Below are positions 1 to 7,846 of a stretch of DNA of 64,000 nt, piece by piece (within the stretch, counting starts at the first letter, position 1; each line of letters starts with the position of its first letter). The stretch is from Nonomuraea africana. Lineage in GTDB: Bacteria; Actinomycetota; Actinomycetes; Streptosporangiales; Streptosporangiaceae. The notes under the pieces are model-generated. The model had not been told where the DNA came from. It saw nothing but the letters and a program-made list of their open reading frames with translations, and searched no databases. A program made the translations under genes and the position numbers. Where the stretch lies: positions 2,108,001-2,172,000 of the forward strand of contig NZ_JADBEF010000001.1 of assembly GCF_014873535.1 (NCBI RefSeq). Direction: 5' to 3'.

Positions 1-455
1 AAGCGGACGAAGACCGGCGTCTCGGCGCCCTCCGCGAGGAAGGCGGCCTTCGTCACCTTGCCGGCCGTGCCGTACGAACGGAAGATCCCGTGCGCGGCGG
101 CGCCGCGGGCGTGCACGACACGCTCCGGAATACGCTCGTGATCGAAGTGGGTGATCTTCTCCCTCAGGTGCTGGTCGCGCAGCAGCACGGGTCCGCGCGG
201 GCCCGCCTTCAGCGAGTGGTCGCTGTCGGGCAGCCGGGTCCCCTGTGCCGTCGTCAGGTACGCCCCGCCCTGCGCCAGCGCCTCCTGGGACACGCCGTCC
301 GGCTGGCCCGTCGGGGTGAAGGGCTCGGGACCCCGCTGGTCCTGCTTGGGCGGCAGCGGGCCTCTCGGCTCGGTCGGCTCGGCGACAGGCGGCGGCTCGC
401 TGCCGGGGCGGCCGGGGATCGCTCCGGTCGCGTTGGTCGGATGGGACTCTTCCAT
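1..455 (-). CDS. Catalase, N-terminal part (runs off the left edge)
   Basis: Reading leftward from ATG at 455, the first ~151 residues of a haem catalase are present. A Pro/Gly-rich N-terminal extension of ~70 residues is followed by a typical entry segment containing [15 protein letters not shown], then [16 protein letters not shown], whose VVHARG carries the catalytic distal histidine, and TPVFVRF at the edge. The long extension and LPDSDHSLK segment fit the large-subunit (HPII/KatE-like) clade rather than small-subunit catalases. Role: H2O2 dismutation in the cytoplasm. The haem-ligand tyrosine lies outside the window, so completeness cannot be judged. Confidence 0.9.
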   Translation of the reverse strand, partial: MEESHPTNATGAIPGRPGSEPPPVAEPTEPRGPLPPKQDQRGPEPFTPTGQPDGVSQEALAQGGAYLTTAQGTRLPDSDHSLKAGPRGPVLLRDQHLREKITHFDHERIPERVVHARGAAAHGIFRSYGTAGKVTKAAFLAEGAETPVFVR

Positions 456-592
456 GCGTTACCCCCAGAGAAGCGCGCCGTGACGTCGTTCGACACGGCG
501 CTGATCCATGGGCGGCCCTACCCGGATTCCCCGGGTCAAAGCGAGCGTTTCCGGAGATGAGGGGAAAACCGGGCCGGAGTCCGACCTTCGCC

Positions 593-630
593 CCCTTGAA
601 CCGGCTCGCACTCTCGAGCTGGCTCAAGGG
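593..630 (-). terminator. Hairpin at the 3' end of the 624-995 gene
   Basis: Arms 593-608 and 615-630 are complementary at 14 of 16 positions with a 6-nt loop. The right arm overlaps the stop codon of the small membrane protein gene. No U-run follows on the minus strand, so termination strength is uncertain. Confidence 0.45.
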
Positions 631-995
631 CTCCTTGTGCGCTTGTGAACCGTCCAGCGGTGGACGATCCAGGCGCAGGCGCAGAGGAGGAAGAGCAGGG
701 CGCAGACCGCGATGACCGGGAAGATCCATCCCGGAGGACCGTCGCAGACGGCCGCCACGTCGCCGGGCTCCCAGGGGCAGGGGTCGTCGGAGTCGAGCTT
801 GAAGAAGCTGTCGTCGGCCTCCAGCGCGTACCCGAAGGCCGAGGCGGTGGCCAGGGCGAAGGCCGAGGTCAGCCTGCCCCACGGAGCGGGCTTCCTGGCC
901 ACCGCCGTCCAGATCGCGATCGCGAGGGCGAGGACGGCGGTCAGCGGCCATGTCAGGGCGAGGGTGATCAGGGTGATCAGGGCGAGCGCGGCCAT
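624..995 (-). CDS. Small three-helix membrane protein, unknown function
   Basis: A 123-residue protein with two close hydrophobic helices near residues 5-25 and 40-56. A short acidic extracellular-type loop (SDDPCPWEPGDVAAVC) carries two cysteines that could form a disulfide. A third helix spans about 90-113, and the tail is basic (HRWTVHKRTRSP). It starts 7 nt after the stop of the metallo-beta-lactamase-fold gene on the same strand, so the two are probably co-transcribed. I do not recognise a named family. Confidence 0.6.
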   Translation of the reverse strand: MAALALITLITLALTWPLTAVLALAIAIWTAVARKPAPWGRLTSAFALATASAFGYALEADDSFFKLDSDDPCPWEPGDVAAVCDGPPGWIFPVIAVCALLFLLCACAWIVHRWTVHKRTRSP

Positions 996-1002
996 GCGGC
1001 CG

Positions 1003-2019
1003 TCAGCAGCAGGCGCGGGTCGAGAGCACGGGTGAGGCGGCCCCGCCCGCCGGAGGGGTGGCGGTGCTCGTCTTCTGGTCCGAGGCGATACGGCCGCGCA
1101 TCATGGTCTCCATGACCTTCATGAAGCGCTGCGCCCTGGCGTGGCCGACGATGAACGGGTTCCCGGACCCGGCGGACCCGCTGCGCAGTTCCTCCATGCG
1201 GCCGAGGCCGTGATCGCAGAGCCCGTGGTTGTTCAGCTCGACGTCCACACCTGCCCGCCGCATCTGGGAGGCGAAGGCGAGCACGGAGGAGAGATAGGTC
1301 CGCTTGCCCGCGGTCACGGTGGGCGGGTTGGTCCCACCCCACAACATCGCGGTGTGCCGCCGTCCCTTCCACCACACCGGGAAGATCGGCGAGACGGTGC
1401 CCGGCGTGTGTCCGGGCGTGTGATGGAACGTGACCGTCGTGTCGCCGAGGGTCAGCCGCTGGCCGTCGGAGATCTCCAGGTCTCGGGCGGGAGCGTTGGC
1501 GGGGGAGCCGGCGGCGACGAGGTCCCAGTCGGCTCGGCTCATCATGACCCGGGCACCGTACCGGTCGGCGAGGTACTGGGCGCCGCCGAAATGATCGCCG
1601 TGACCGTGGGCGGCCACCACATACCTGATCTTCGCCGGGTCCACTCCCACAGAGCGCAGCTCCGGAACGAGGATCTTCTCGGCCTCGGCCGGGGATCCCA
1701 GCGCGTCGACGAGAATGACGCCCTGGGAGGTCAGGAGCGCCGTGGCCGAGACGAAGCCGGTGCTCACCACCGCCACGTTGTCGAAGATCCTCAGCGGCTT
1801 GGGGGCCTTCACCGGTGCCATCGCGGAGCCTGGGGTGAGCGCCTTGACGAGGGCCAGCAGGACCGGATCGTCACCGGCCAGCCGGGCTGCGCGGTCGTAG
1901 TAGTCCTGCGCGTTCCTGGGCGGGGCGGTCGATGCCGCGGCCTCGCGTCCCGCCAGCGGCAGGAGAGCGGCGGCGGCCAGGAATGCCCGGCGGGACGTTC
2001 TGGACTGCGCAAAGGACAT
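1003..2019 (-). CDS. Tat-exported metallo-beta-lactamase-fold hydrolase (B3-like)
   Basis: 338 residues. The N-terminus has a twin-arginine signal (SRRAFLAAAALLPLAG, about residues 9-24), so export through Tat is likely. The metallo-beta-lactamase core carries the zinc motif HGHGDH at 138-143, a second histidine in HTPGHTPGT (H204) and a third in NNHGLCDH near 265. The motif and layout resemble subclass B3 enzymes and secreted MBL-fold hydrolases of unknown substrate. True beta-lactamase activity is not shown by the sequence. The C-terminal ~70 residues are low-complexity and end in Cys-Cys. An inverted repeat lies 28 nt upstream of the start. Confidence 0.85.
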   Translation of the reverse strand: MSFAQSRTSRRAFLAAAALLPLAGREAAASTAPPRNAQDYYDRAARLAGDDPVLLALVKALTPGSAMAPVKAPKPLRIFDNVAVVSTGFVSATALLTSQGVILVDALGSPAEAEKILVPELRSVGVDPAKIRYVVAAHGHGDHFGGAQYLADRYGARVMMSRADWDLVAAGSPANAPARDLEISDGQRLTLGDTTVTFHHTPGHTPGTVSPIFPVWWKGRRHTAMLWGGTNPPTVTAGKRTYLSSVLAFASQMRRAGVDVELNNHGLCDHGLGRMEELRSGSAGSGNPFIVGHARAQRFMKVMETMMRGRIASDQKTSTATPPAGGAASPVLSTRACC

Positions 2020-2046
2020 GCAACGGCACCTGCTTTCACTCGCCCG

Positions 2047-2067
2047 GGGCCTGACGCGATCAGGCCC
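2047..2067 (-). promoter_or_regulatory. Inverted repeat upstream of the MBL-fold gene
   Basis: Perfect 8-bp arms GGGCCTGA and TCAGGCCC are separated by CGCGA, 28 nt upstream of the MBL-fold start. It may be an operator or a 5'-UTR hairpin. A second, AT-rich element with ATATCGATAT lies further upstream at 2112-2133. No adjacent regulator was identified. Confidence 0.4.
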
Positions 2068-2180
2068 GCGGTGGACGTCGGCGCCGCCCAGCAGACCAGA
2101 GCCGCTCAGGTGGTGTCCAATATCGATATCACCTGCGAGTAGATAGCGGGATCAGTATCGAAGCAGGTCAAAGCCGCCTG

Positions 2181-2918
2181 TCACGACAGCGGGTGCTCCA
2201 GCCACACGTTGGCCTCGACGTACACGCCGAGGTTCTGCTCGGGCGAGGCCAGCACGGGGGCGATGCCGCCCTCGACCGCGTTGGGGCCCGGCTTCAGGGC
2301 GGAGCCCGTCCACTCGTGCCACTGCTCGAGCGTCCCCGTGATGGTCATGGCGAACGGCGCCACCTTGACGAAGCGGGCGCCGAGCCGTTCGTGCGTGCGC
2401 AGCCACGGGTCCTCGGACAGGCCGTCCTCGCGCCGCCTGGACAGGTAGTCGTCCATGGACAGCATGGCGTGGCGCGCCTTCCCCGTCGGGCGGACGGGAA
2501 CCACCAGCCGGTCCAGGCCGCTGTCCCTGGCCCGCTCACGCAGCCCGTTCAGCGCGACGGCGGCGATGCCCTCTCCCCTGCGGTCCGCGGCGACCTGGAC
2601 GTCCAGCGCGCTCAGCGCGGTCGGGGGCCTGCCGTCGAGGGCGTCCTCCACGGCCCAGATGATCGCGCCGTCCCAGCCGTGGTCGGGCAGGTGCTCACGC
2701 TCGGGCGCGGGGAAGGTCAGCGGCACGCTGACCGCCCTCGCCACCGGGACGTCGCCGTCGAGCACGACCAGGAAGAACTCGGGCCACCGCTCGACCAGGC
2801 GCCTGGCCCTGGTCAGGATCGCGACAGGGTCGTGCTGCATGAACTCGCTGCCGATGTCGCCGAGGCGCAGCGCCGGCTCGAGCAGGTCCGGCCGTGTCGA
2901 GAGATTCTGGACGTGCAC
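2181..2918 (-). CDS. GNAT-like N-acetyltransferase
   Basis: 245 residues from the GTG at 2918. I prefer this start to the TTG at 2942 because a purine-rich AGGAAGGCGGG lies 1-12 nt upstream of the GTG. The middle contains LSALDVQVAADRRGEGIAAVALNGLRERA, the acetyl-CoA-binding segment of GNAT fold enzymes with an R/Q-x-x-G-x-G/A-like loop (RRGEGIAA). The C-terminal half has MSMDDYLSRRREDGLSEDPW and LERLGARFVK-type features typical of an actinobacterial GNAT subgroup. The substrate is unknown. It is a single gene convergent with nothing obvious, followed by the MBL unit on the same strand. Confidence 0.75.
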   Translation of the reverse strand: MHVQNLSTRPDLLEPALRLGDIGSEFMQHDPVAILTRARRLVERWPEFFLVVLDGDVPVARAVSVPLTFPAPEREHLPDHGWDGAIIWAVEDALDGRPPTALSALDVQVAADRRGEGIAAVALNGLRERARDSGLDRLVVPVRPTGKARHAMLSMDDYLSRRREDGLSEDPWLRTHERLGARFVKVAPFAMTITGTLEQWHEWTGSALKPGPNAVEGGIAPVLASPEQNLGVYVEANVWLEHPLS

Positions 2919-2975
2919 GGGTCCCGCCTTCCTCGTGGGCAACGATCAAGAAGGAACCCTAGCGCCTGAAACTGG

Positions 2976-3551
2976 TCACCACCCTTCGCATGCCTGCCCC
3001 TCAGCCCGCCGAACCGCTCCGCAAGCCTGTCCGGGCCCGGCGCGGCTCGCGCGGTGCCGGCGTACCGCGTCGCGGTTGGCGCACCGCTGGGAGCAGTAGC
3101 GCTGCCGCCCCGTGCGGGAGGTGTCGGCGAAGATCGTGCTGCACTCGGTCACGGCGCACCGCCTGAGCCGGTGCATGCCCCGTCCCACCAGGTGCAACGC
3201 GGTGCCAACGGAGATCAGCGAGAACAGCACGGAGCCGAGCGTCCGGTCGTCGCGGTAGTGCAGGTGCCAGCCGCTGCCCGCGTGGTCGGTCAGCCGCGGG
3301 TACGCGGCGGCCGCCGCCAGCATCCGATTCAGCAGCTCGGCGCGCCGGTGCTCGTCGGCGGCGTCGACGACCTGCTCCCACTCGTCCAGTACGGCCTGCG
3401 TGCGGTCCAGGTCCTGCGGCGTGACCGGGCTCTCCAGCACCAGTCCGGCGGCGCGGCAGCGGTCCGCGAGTTCCTCGGCGCTCGCCGGGCGCCGGTTGGC
3501 CAGGTCCGCGGCCAGGTTCACGGCACCCTCGCCGTAAGGGTTGAGATGCAT
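2976..3551 (-). CDS. ABATE/CGNR zinc-finger transcriptional regulator
   Basis: 191 residues from ATG at 3551. The start MHLNPYGEGAVNLAADLANRRP is the typical ABATE-domain opening. The C-terminus carries the zinc finger with CAVTECSTIFADTSRTG and RQRYCSQRCANRDAVRRHR, where CGNR is replaced by CANR. Such proteins are putative stress-linked DNA-binding regulators. It is divergent from the acetyltransferase at 3577 with only 25 nt between start codons, so it probably controls that gene and the downstream MFS exporter. A longer in-frame upstream extension exists but overlaps the divergent gene and is not typical of the family. Confidence 0.85.
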   Translation of the reverse strand: MHLNPYGEGAVNLAADLANRRPASAEELADRCRAAGLVLESPVTPQDLDRTQAVLDEWEQVVDAADEHRRAELLNRMLAAAAAYPRLTDHAGSGWHLHYRDDRTLGSVLFSLISVGTALHLVGRGMHRLRRCAVTECSTIFADTSRTGRQRYCSQRCANRDAVRRHRASRAGPGQACGAVRRAEGQACEGW

Positions 3552-3576
3552 AAGCCCATTACACCAGGCTGGGCGC

Positions 3577-4041
3577 ATGAGACACCACACGGATGTACGG
3601 CAGGCAGTGGACGGCGATGTCGCGGAGCTCATCCGCCTGCGGGCGTTGCTGTTCGAGACCCTCGGCAACCCCTCATCAGATGACCAATGGCGCGACAACC
3701 TTGCCGTGGTGCTGAAGGAACAGCTGGCGGCGGACACCATGCGGATCCTCGTCGTGGACGGCGGCACCGGGCTCGCCGCCTGCGGCATCGGCATCGTCGA
3801 GCAGCGGCTGCCCAGCCCGCGGCTGCGCAACGGCCGCCTCGGACAGGTGATCGGCGTGGTCACCGACCCGGCCCACCGGCGGCGTGGGCACAGCCGCGCG
3901 ATCATGAACGGCCTGCTCGACTGGTTCAGGGAACGTGACGTCGCCCGCGTGGACCTGCACGCCTCCCACGACGCCGAACCGCTCTACCGCGAGCTCGGCT
4001 TCGTCGACCACCCCGAGCCGGCACTGTACTGGCGTCCGTGA
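3577..4041 (+). CDS. GNAT family N-acetyltransferase
   Basis: 154 residues from ATG at 3577 (MRHHTDVRQAVDGDVAELI). An earlier in-frame ATG at 3541 would run through the divergent regulator's start and is rejected. GNAT hallmarks: LGQVIGVVTDPAHRRRGHSRAIMNGLLDW (acetyl-CoA loop RRRGHSRA, about residues 95-110) and the closing HDAEPLYRELGFVDH. The substrate is unknown. Its stop overlaps the GTG start of the MFS exporter by four bases, so the two are translationally coupled. Together with the CGNR regulator this looks like a small resistance or detoxification unit. Confidence 0.85.
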   Translation: MRHHTDVRQAVDGDVAELIRLRALLFETLGNPSSDDQWRDNLAVVLKEQLAADTMRILVVDGGTGLAACGIGIVEQRLPSPRLRNGRLGQVIGVVTDPAHRRRGHSRAIMNGLLDWFRERDVARVDLHASHDAEPLYRELGFVDHPEPALYWRP

Positions 4042-5321
4042 AAGTCAACCCGGCCCGCACCGGCGGGTTCACCCGCAGCACACCGCGATACCGGTGGATC
4101 GTCCTCGGTATCGCCACCTTCGCCCAGGCCGCCGCCGGCTTCTTCATGCAGGGGATGGGGGCGATGGGCATCCACCTCCAACGTGACCTTTCCCTGAGTA
4201 CGGCCCAGCTGGGTCTCCTGTTCTCGGCGGCTGGGGCGGTTCCGTTGATCGGGTTGCTGGTGGCGGGGGAACTGCTGGACCGCTACAACGAACGCTGGGT
4301 CCTCGGGATCGGTGCCTGCGTGGTCGCCGCGGCTCTGATCGTGGGAAGCACGGCACCGGGCTACGTGTCCCTGCTCCTTGTCCTGCTGGTCGTCGGCGCG
4401 GGATACTGCACCGTTCAGCCCGGCGGGAGCAAATCGGTGGCCTCCTGGTTCGACGCGTCCCAGCGCGGGTTCGCGATGGGCGTCCGCCAGGCGGGCCTGC
4501 CGCTGGGCGGCGCGCTCGCGGCAGCCGTCCTGCCCTTCCTCGCCGGCGCCTTCGGCTGGCGGTCGACATTCGTGGTCGGCGGTCTCGTCGCGCTCCTGGG
4601 AGCCGGCGTCTTCATGGGCTTCTACCGCAGGCCGCCCGCCCAAGCCGGCCCCCAGGACGGCCGGCCCCGTGCCTCGCTCGAGTCACAGCTGCGCGCCCGG
4701 CTGGGGATGCTCCGCGAGCCGTCCACGGTGAAGATCATGCTGTCCGGGACGAGCCTGATCTCGGTGCAGTACGGCGTGCTCGTCCTGACCGTGCTGTATC
4801 TGCATGACACGACGGCTCTCGGAGCAGGACCGGCGGCCCTCGTCCTGGTGGCGGCCCAGGGAGCGGGGGTTGCCGGCCGCGTTTGCCTGGCGGCCTGGAG
4901 CGACCGCGCCCGGTTCGGCCGCTACGGCTGCGTCATGACCTGCATGGCCGCCGTGATCGCAGGGATGACGGCGTTGATGACGCCCCTGGGGCAGTCGCCC
5001 GCGGCGGCCTGCATCCTGTTCATATGGCTGGGGTTCTTTGGATTCGGCTGGTACGGCCCATGGGTCACCTATGTGACCGAATCGGCTCCACCGGGCAAGA
5101 CGGGATTCGCTCTCGGCCTGGCCATGGCCGTCAACCAGATCGCCATCGTTCTGGCGCCGCCCGTCGTCGGCCTGCTCAAGGATCTCACCCACAGCTTCAC
5201 ACCGGCCTGGGGCCTCCTGGTCGTGCTGACCGCCGTTGCCCTCGCGGTCACGGCTCGCGGAGAACGCCGGGGAATCGGCCGCGGCGCTCACGGCGCTAGT
5301 CCGGCGAGCCGGGGACGATGA
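4038..5321 (+). CDS. MFS transporter
   Basis: 427 residues from GTG at 4038, overlapping the acetyltransferase stop (GTGA). About 12 hydrophobic helices are visible. The loop after helix 2 has GELLDRYNERWVLG, the position of the conserved MFS motif A, and helix 5 carries VRQAGLPLGGALAAAVLP. The overall type resembles cyanate/nitrate-like or anion-type MFS carriers, but the direction and substrate cannot be read. Coupling with an acetyltransferase suggests export of, or resistance to, a small molecule. The 3' end abuts a decayed serine hydrolase on the other strand. Confidence 0.85.
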   Translation: MKVNPARTGGFTRSTPRYRWIVLGIATFAQAAAGFFMQGMGAMGIHLQRDLSLSTAQLGLLFSAAGAVPLIGLLVAGELLDRYNERWVLGIGACVVAAALIVGSTAPGYVSLLLVLLVVGAGYCTVQPGGSKSVASWFDASQRGFAMGVRQAGLPLGGALAAAVLPFLAGAFGWRSTFVVGGLVALLGAGVFMGFYRRPPAQAGPQDGRPRASLESQLRARLGMLREPSTVKIMLSGTSLISVQYGVLVLTVLYLHDTTALGAGPAALVLVAAQGAGVAGRVCLAAWSDRARFGRYGCVMTCMAAVIAGMTALMTPLGQSPAAACILFIWLGFFGFGWYGPWVTYVTESAPPGKTGFALGLAMAVNQIAIVLAPPVVGLLKDLTHSFTPAWGLLVVLTAVALAVTARGERRGIGRGAHGASPASRGR

Positions 5322-5610
5322 GGCCTGACTCGTAGGCGGCGATTCGGCGATGACGGCCGATTGTCGTAGGTGACCGCCGTGCCCGGCGGATGCTTGCGCT
5401 CCGGCTTGGTCGCGGCGAGGATCCGGCCAAGCGGCTCGATGTCGCGAGGATCGGCGCTGCCAGTGCCGATCATGTCATCCTCGTCGAACCCCGCGTGTGC
5501 GTCAGCAGGTGCCGCAGAGTGACCGGCCTTCCTGGACAGGTGTCCTTGATCTTGAAGGTCTTGAGGTAGGTGTTGATTGCATCGAGTACAGGCTGACGGG
5601 CCCCGTCCGT
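5320..5610 (-). pseudogene. Serine hydrolase / class C beta-lactamase-like remnant
   Basis: On the minus strand one frame reads LDAINTYLKTFKIKD, then RPVTLRHLLTHT, a classic segment of Pfam beta-lactamase (class C/esterase) proteins just after the missing SxxK motif. A frame change right after LLTHTRG moves to GFDEDDMIGTGSADP and HPPGTAVTYDN, the expected continuation, including the YxN-like YDN. Another change gives IAAYESGL and a stop near 5296. N-terminal nucleophile region, frame integrity and C-terminus are all lost. The relic begins inside the last codons of the SpoIIE-type gene, so that gene's 3' end probably replaced the missing part. Confidence 0.7.
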
Positions 5611-6854
5611 CACAAGGTGAGCTGGTGTTGGCGCTGGGCGCGCCACTCGACCGTCAGCACGGTGGCGTCGTCCTGCAGCCGGTCGTGCTGGTGCTCCAGG
5701 ATGGTCTGGATCAGCCGGCGCAAGGTCTCCGGAGCCGACACCCCGTCGGCTTCGCGGCGGATGATGAAATCGATGAAGCGCTCCAGCCCGAACAGCTCGC
5801 CGTCCGGGTTCTGGGCTTCGATGACGCCGTCGGTGTAGAACAGCAACCGGTCCCCGGGTTGCAGCCGATAGTGAAGCAGGCCGGTGGAGGGCTCCATCCG
5901 GAAGCCCATCGGGGGATCGGGGAGGCTGTCGAGGGTGGCGACCCAGCGGCCCTCGCGGATGACCAGCGGCGGGTGATGTCCGCGGTTCACCCAGCTCAGC
6001 ACGCCGCTCTGGAAGTCGAGGGCGGCCAGGATGCCGGTGGCGAACCGGCCGGTGAACTGCTCGGCGATCTCCGTGTCGATCGCCTCGCTGGTCGCGAGCA
6101 GATCCGCGCCCTGACGGCGGTTGTTACGGCTGGTCCCCACGGCGACGGTGGCCGTCAGCCCGGCGGCGGTGTCGTGCCCCATGGCATCGAAGATCGACAG
6201 ATACAGCGTGTCGCCGTCGACGGCGTAGTCGAAGGCGTCCCCGCCGACGGCGTACGCCGGCTCCAGCGCGGCGCCGACCACCACCTCGTCGTTGGCCAAG
6301 GTTCCCGGAGGCAGCAGGTTCCACAGAACCTCGGCCGACAGGGACATCGGGCTGGTGCGCACCAGCCGCGCGAAGGAGTCGCTGTGGGGGCGCTTGCTGA
6401 CCACCAGCACGGAGATCAGCGCCGCCAGCTGGGTGGCCAGCCATTGGACGTGCTCGCCACCTCCGGGGACGGTCACCCCGAGCACCCCGACTCTGTCGGT
6501 TCCGTCCAGCAACGGCACCCACAACCGCATCGGGCCCTCACCCGCGGGCGCCTGCGCCAGGTCAGCGGAGTGGGGGTCGGAAACGGGCCGGGCCTGGACG
6601 ATCTCCACGTTGCGGAAGGCCCGACCGGCCATGGTGACGTCGATGCGGATGGGTTCGAGCGGGCGGCCCAGAACGTCGCGCTGGCCGGACAGCGGCACGA
6701 GCAACTGCTGCTGCAGGTCGGCCACGTAGATCAGCGTCTGGGAGAAGCCGACCAGCGCCGCGTGCTCGGCGACCAGGGCCGGCAGGTCCTCCATCGCGGC
6801 CAGATGATGGGCCTGCAGCAGGCCGCCCAGCATCCGCTCCCCATCGCTCCCCAC
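5610..6854 (-). CDS. SpoIIE-type PP2C phosphatase with GAF-like sensor
   Basis: 414 residues, GTG start at 6854 (an internal ATG seven codons in is possible). Residues ~15-165 form a GAF-like sensor. The rest is a PPM/SpoIIE serine phosphatase with metal-binding aspartates in AVGGDAFDY, SIFDAMGHD, LLFYTDGVIEA and LQDDATVLTVEW. Such proteins dephosphorylate anti-anti-sigma factors and feed partner-switching control of stress sigma factors in actinomycetes. No kinase or STAS partner lies next to it. It is flanked on both sides by relics, so it may be a survivor of local deletions. Confidence 0.92.
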   Translation of the reverse strand: MGSDGERMLGGLLQAHHLAAMEDLPALVAEHAALVGFSQTLIYVADLQQQLLVPLSGQRDVLGRPLEPIRIDVTMAGRAFRNVEIVQARPVSDPHSADLAQAPAGEGPMRLWVPLLDGTDRVGVLGVTVPGGGEHVQWLATQLAALISVLVVSKRPHSDSFARLVRTSPMSLSAEVLWNLLPPGTLANDEVVVGAALEPAYAVGGDAFDYAVDGDTLYLSIFDAMGHDTAAGLTATVAVGTSRNNRRQGADLLATSEAIDTEIAEQFTGRFATGILAALDFQSGVLSWVNRGHHPPLVIREGRWVATLDSLPDPPMGFRMEPSTGLLHYRLQPGDRLLFYTDGVIEAQNPDGELFGLERFIDFIIRREADGVSAPETLRRLIQTILEHQHDRLQDDATVLTVEWRAQRQHQLTL

Positions 6855-6942
6855 ATGCCTGCCCTTCTGGCCGTCTTCCTGGCGCCTATGGTGGGGTCCT
6901 ACCCTCTATCGCCGCTCAGCCTCCCTGCCGCGATGGAACAGG

Positions 6943-7248
6943 TCAGATGGCGTTGTACCTCGGTCTCGGGGCCGCTGCCCTCGCCGGGACACGAAGTGGC
7001 CGGGGCGGCACCGTGCCAGTGACACTCGCCAGGGGGTGGGTGGACGGTGTCGCCGGGCCGCACATGACGACCTCGCCCCCGCGCGGTTGCACCCGCCCCA
7101 CTCCCTCGGTGACATGCAGGGTCTGCCCCACGGCGTGGCGGTGCCAGGCGGTGCGGGAGTACGGCGCGCGCGCCTGCCTCCGGTGGCACATGAGCGGACC
7201 GGGCGCCGTGATGCAGGGGAGCGCTCCTGAACTGTATGTTCGGGACAC
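6943..7248 (-). pseudogene. Frameshifted cupin-domain protein remnant
   Basis: One minus frame reads RTAWHRHAVGQTLHVTEGVG and RVQPRGGEVV, the first cupin motif (HxH then the acidic/Gly-rich turn). The next frame continues HVRPGDTVHPPPGECHWHGA, the second cupin motif, and later GPETEVQRHLT. A single-base loss around 7062-7066 breaks the reading frame, and further shifts affect both ends. Intact relatives are ~110-130-residue mandelonitrile-lyase-like or carboxymuconolactone-decarboxylase-associated cupins. The pattern of good family sequence spread over frames argues for decay, though a sequencing error could explain one of the shifts. Confidence 0.75.
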
Positions 7249-7284
7249 GCTCCCCTACTGATCACGGATGGCGGATGGTTCGCG

Positions 7285-7719
7285 TCAGGCGGACGCGTAG
7301 ACGCGATGGACGAACTCGGCGAGCTTGTTGTCGGGCAGTTCCTTGGCCAGGTCGGCCTCGCTGATCATGCCCACGATCCGGTGGTTCTCGATCACGGGCA
7401 GCCGCTTGATCTGGTGCTGCTCCATCTTCTCCAGGGCCTCTTCGACGCTGCTGCTGCCGTCCACCCACACCAGCCCGCGGGCGAGTTCGCCTGCCGTGGC
7501 CTGGTCGAGGTCCTTGCCCTCGGCACAGCACTTGACCACGATGTCGCGGTCGGTGATGATCCCCTTGAGCCGGTCGTCGTCCCCGCAGATGGGCAACGCG
7601 CCGACCGACAGGTCACGCATCATCTGCGTGGCCCTGCGCAGGCTTTCGTGCTCGCCGATGCACTCCGCTCCTTGGTGCATCACGTCTTGTACTCGCTTCC
7701 CGACTCCCGATGTGGTCAT
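7285..7719 (-). CDS. Tandem CBS-domain protein
   Basis: 144 residues, essentially two CBS repeats: DVMHQGAECIGEHESLRRATQMM...ITDRDIV and the second ending RIVGMISEADLA. This is the size and layout of Hrp1-type hypoxia/stress CBS proteins of actinobacteria, which bind adenine nucleotides or metals. SD-like GGGGGAGG precedes the ATG. A universal stress protein gene lies upstream on the same strand, and another CBS gene of the same type is at 45354. Confidence 0.88.
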   Translation of the reverse strand: MTTSGVGKRVQDVMHQGAECIGEHESLRRATQMMRDLSVGALPICGDDDRLKGIITDRDIVVKCCAEGKDLDQATAGELARGLVWVDGSSSVEEALEKMEQHQIKRLPVIENHRIVGMISEADLAKELPDNKLAEFVHRVYASA

Positions 7720-7813
7720 CGCTGCCTCCCCCGAGAAGGTTCGACGGACTCTTCCATGGTGCCCCTACCCATGAAGCAGCACATCAGCGGACTGTTCGCA
7801 CCTTCTCCTCTCC

Positions 7814-7846
7814 CTAGGAGCGGACGACTTCTTAGGATCGGACGAC
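7814..7846 (-). repeat. 15-nt tandem duplication across a stop codon
   Basis: The last four codons plus stop of the universal stress protein gene (7832-7846) are repeated at 7814-7828 with two differences, separated by one GAA codon. In frame the sequence reads VVRS-stop-E-VVRS-stop. It looks like a slippage or tandem duplication event. Confidence 0.7.

Noticed and set aside
2112..2133. ATATCGATAT palindrome as a separate operator
   Set aside because: Short AT palindrome with poor flanking symmetry; mentioned only as context.
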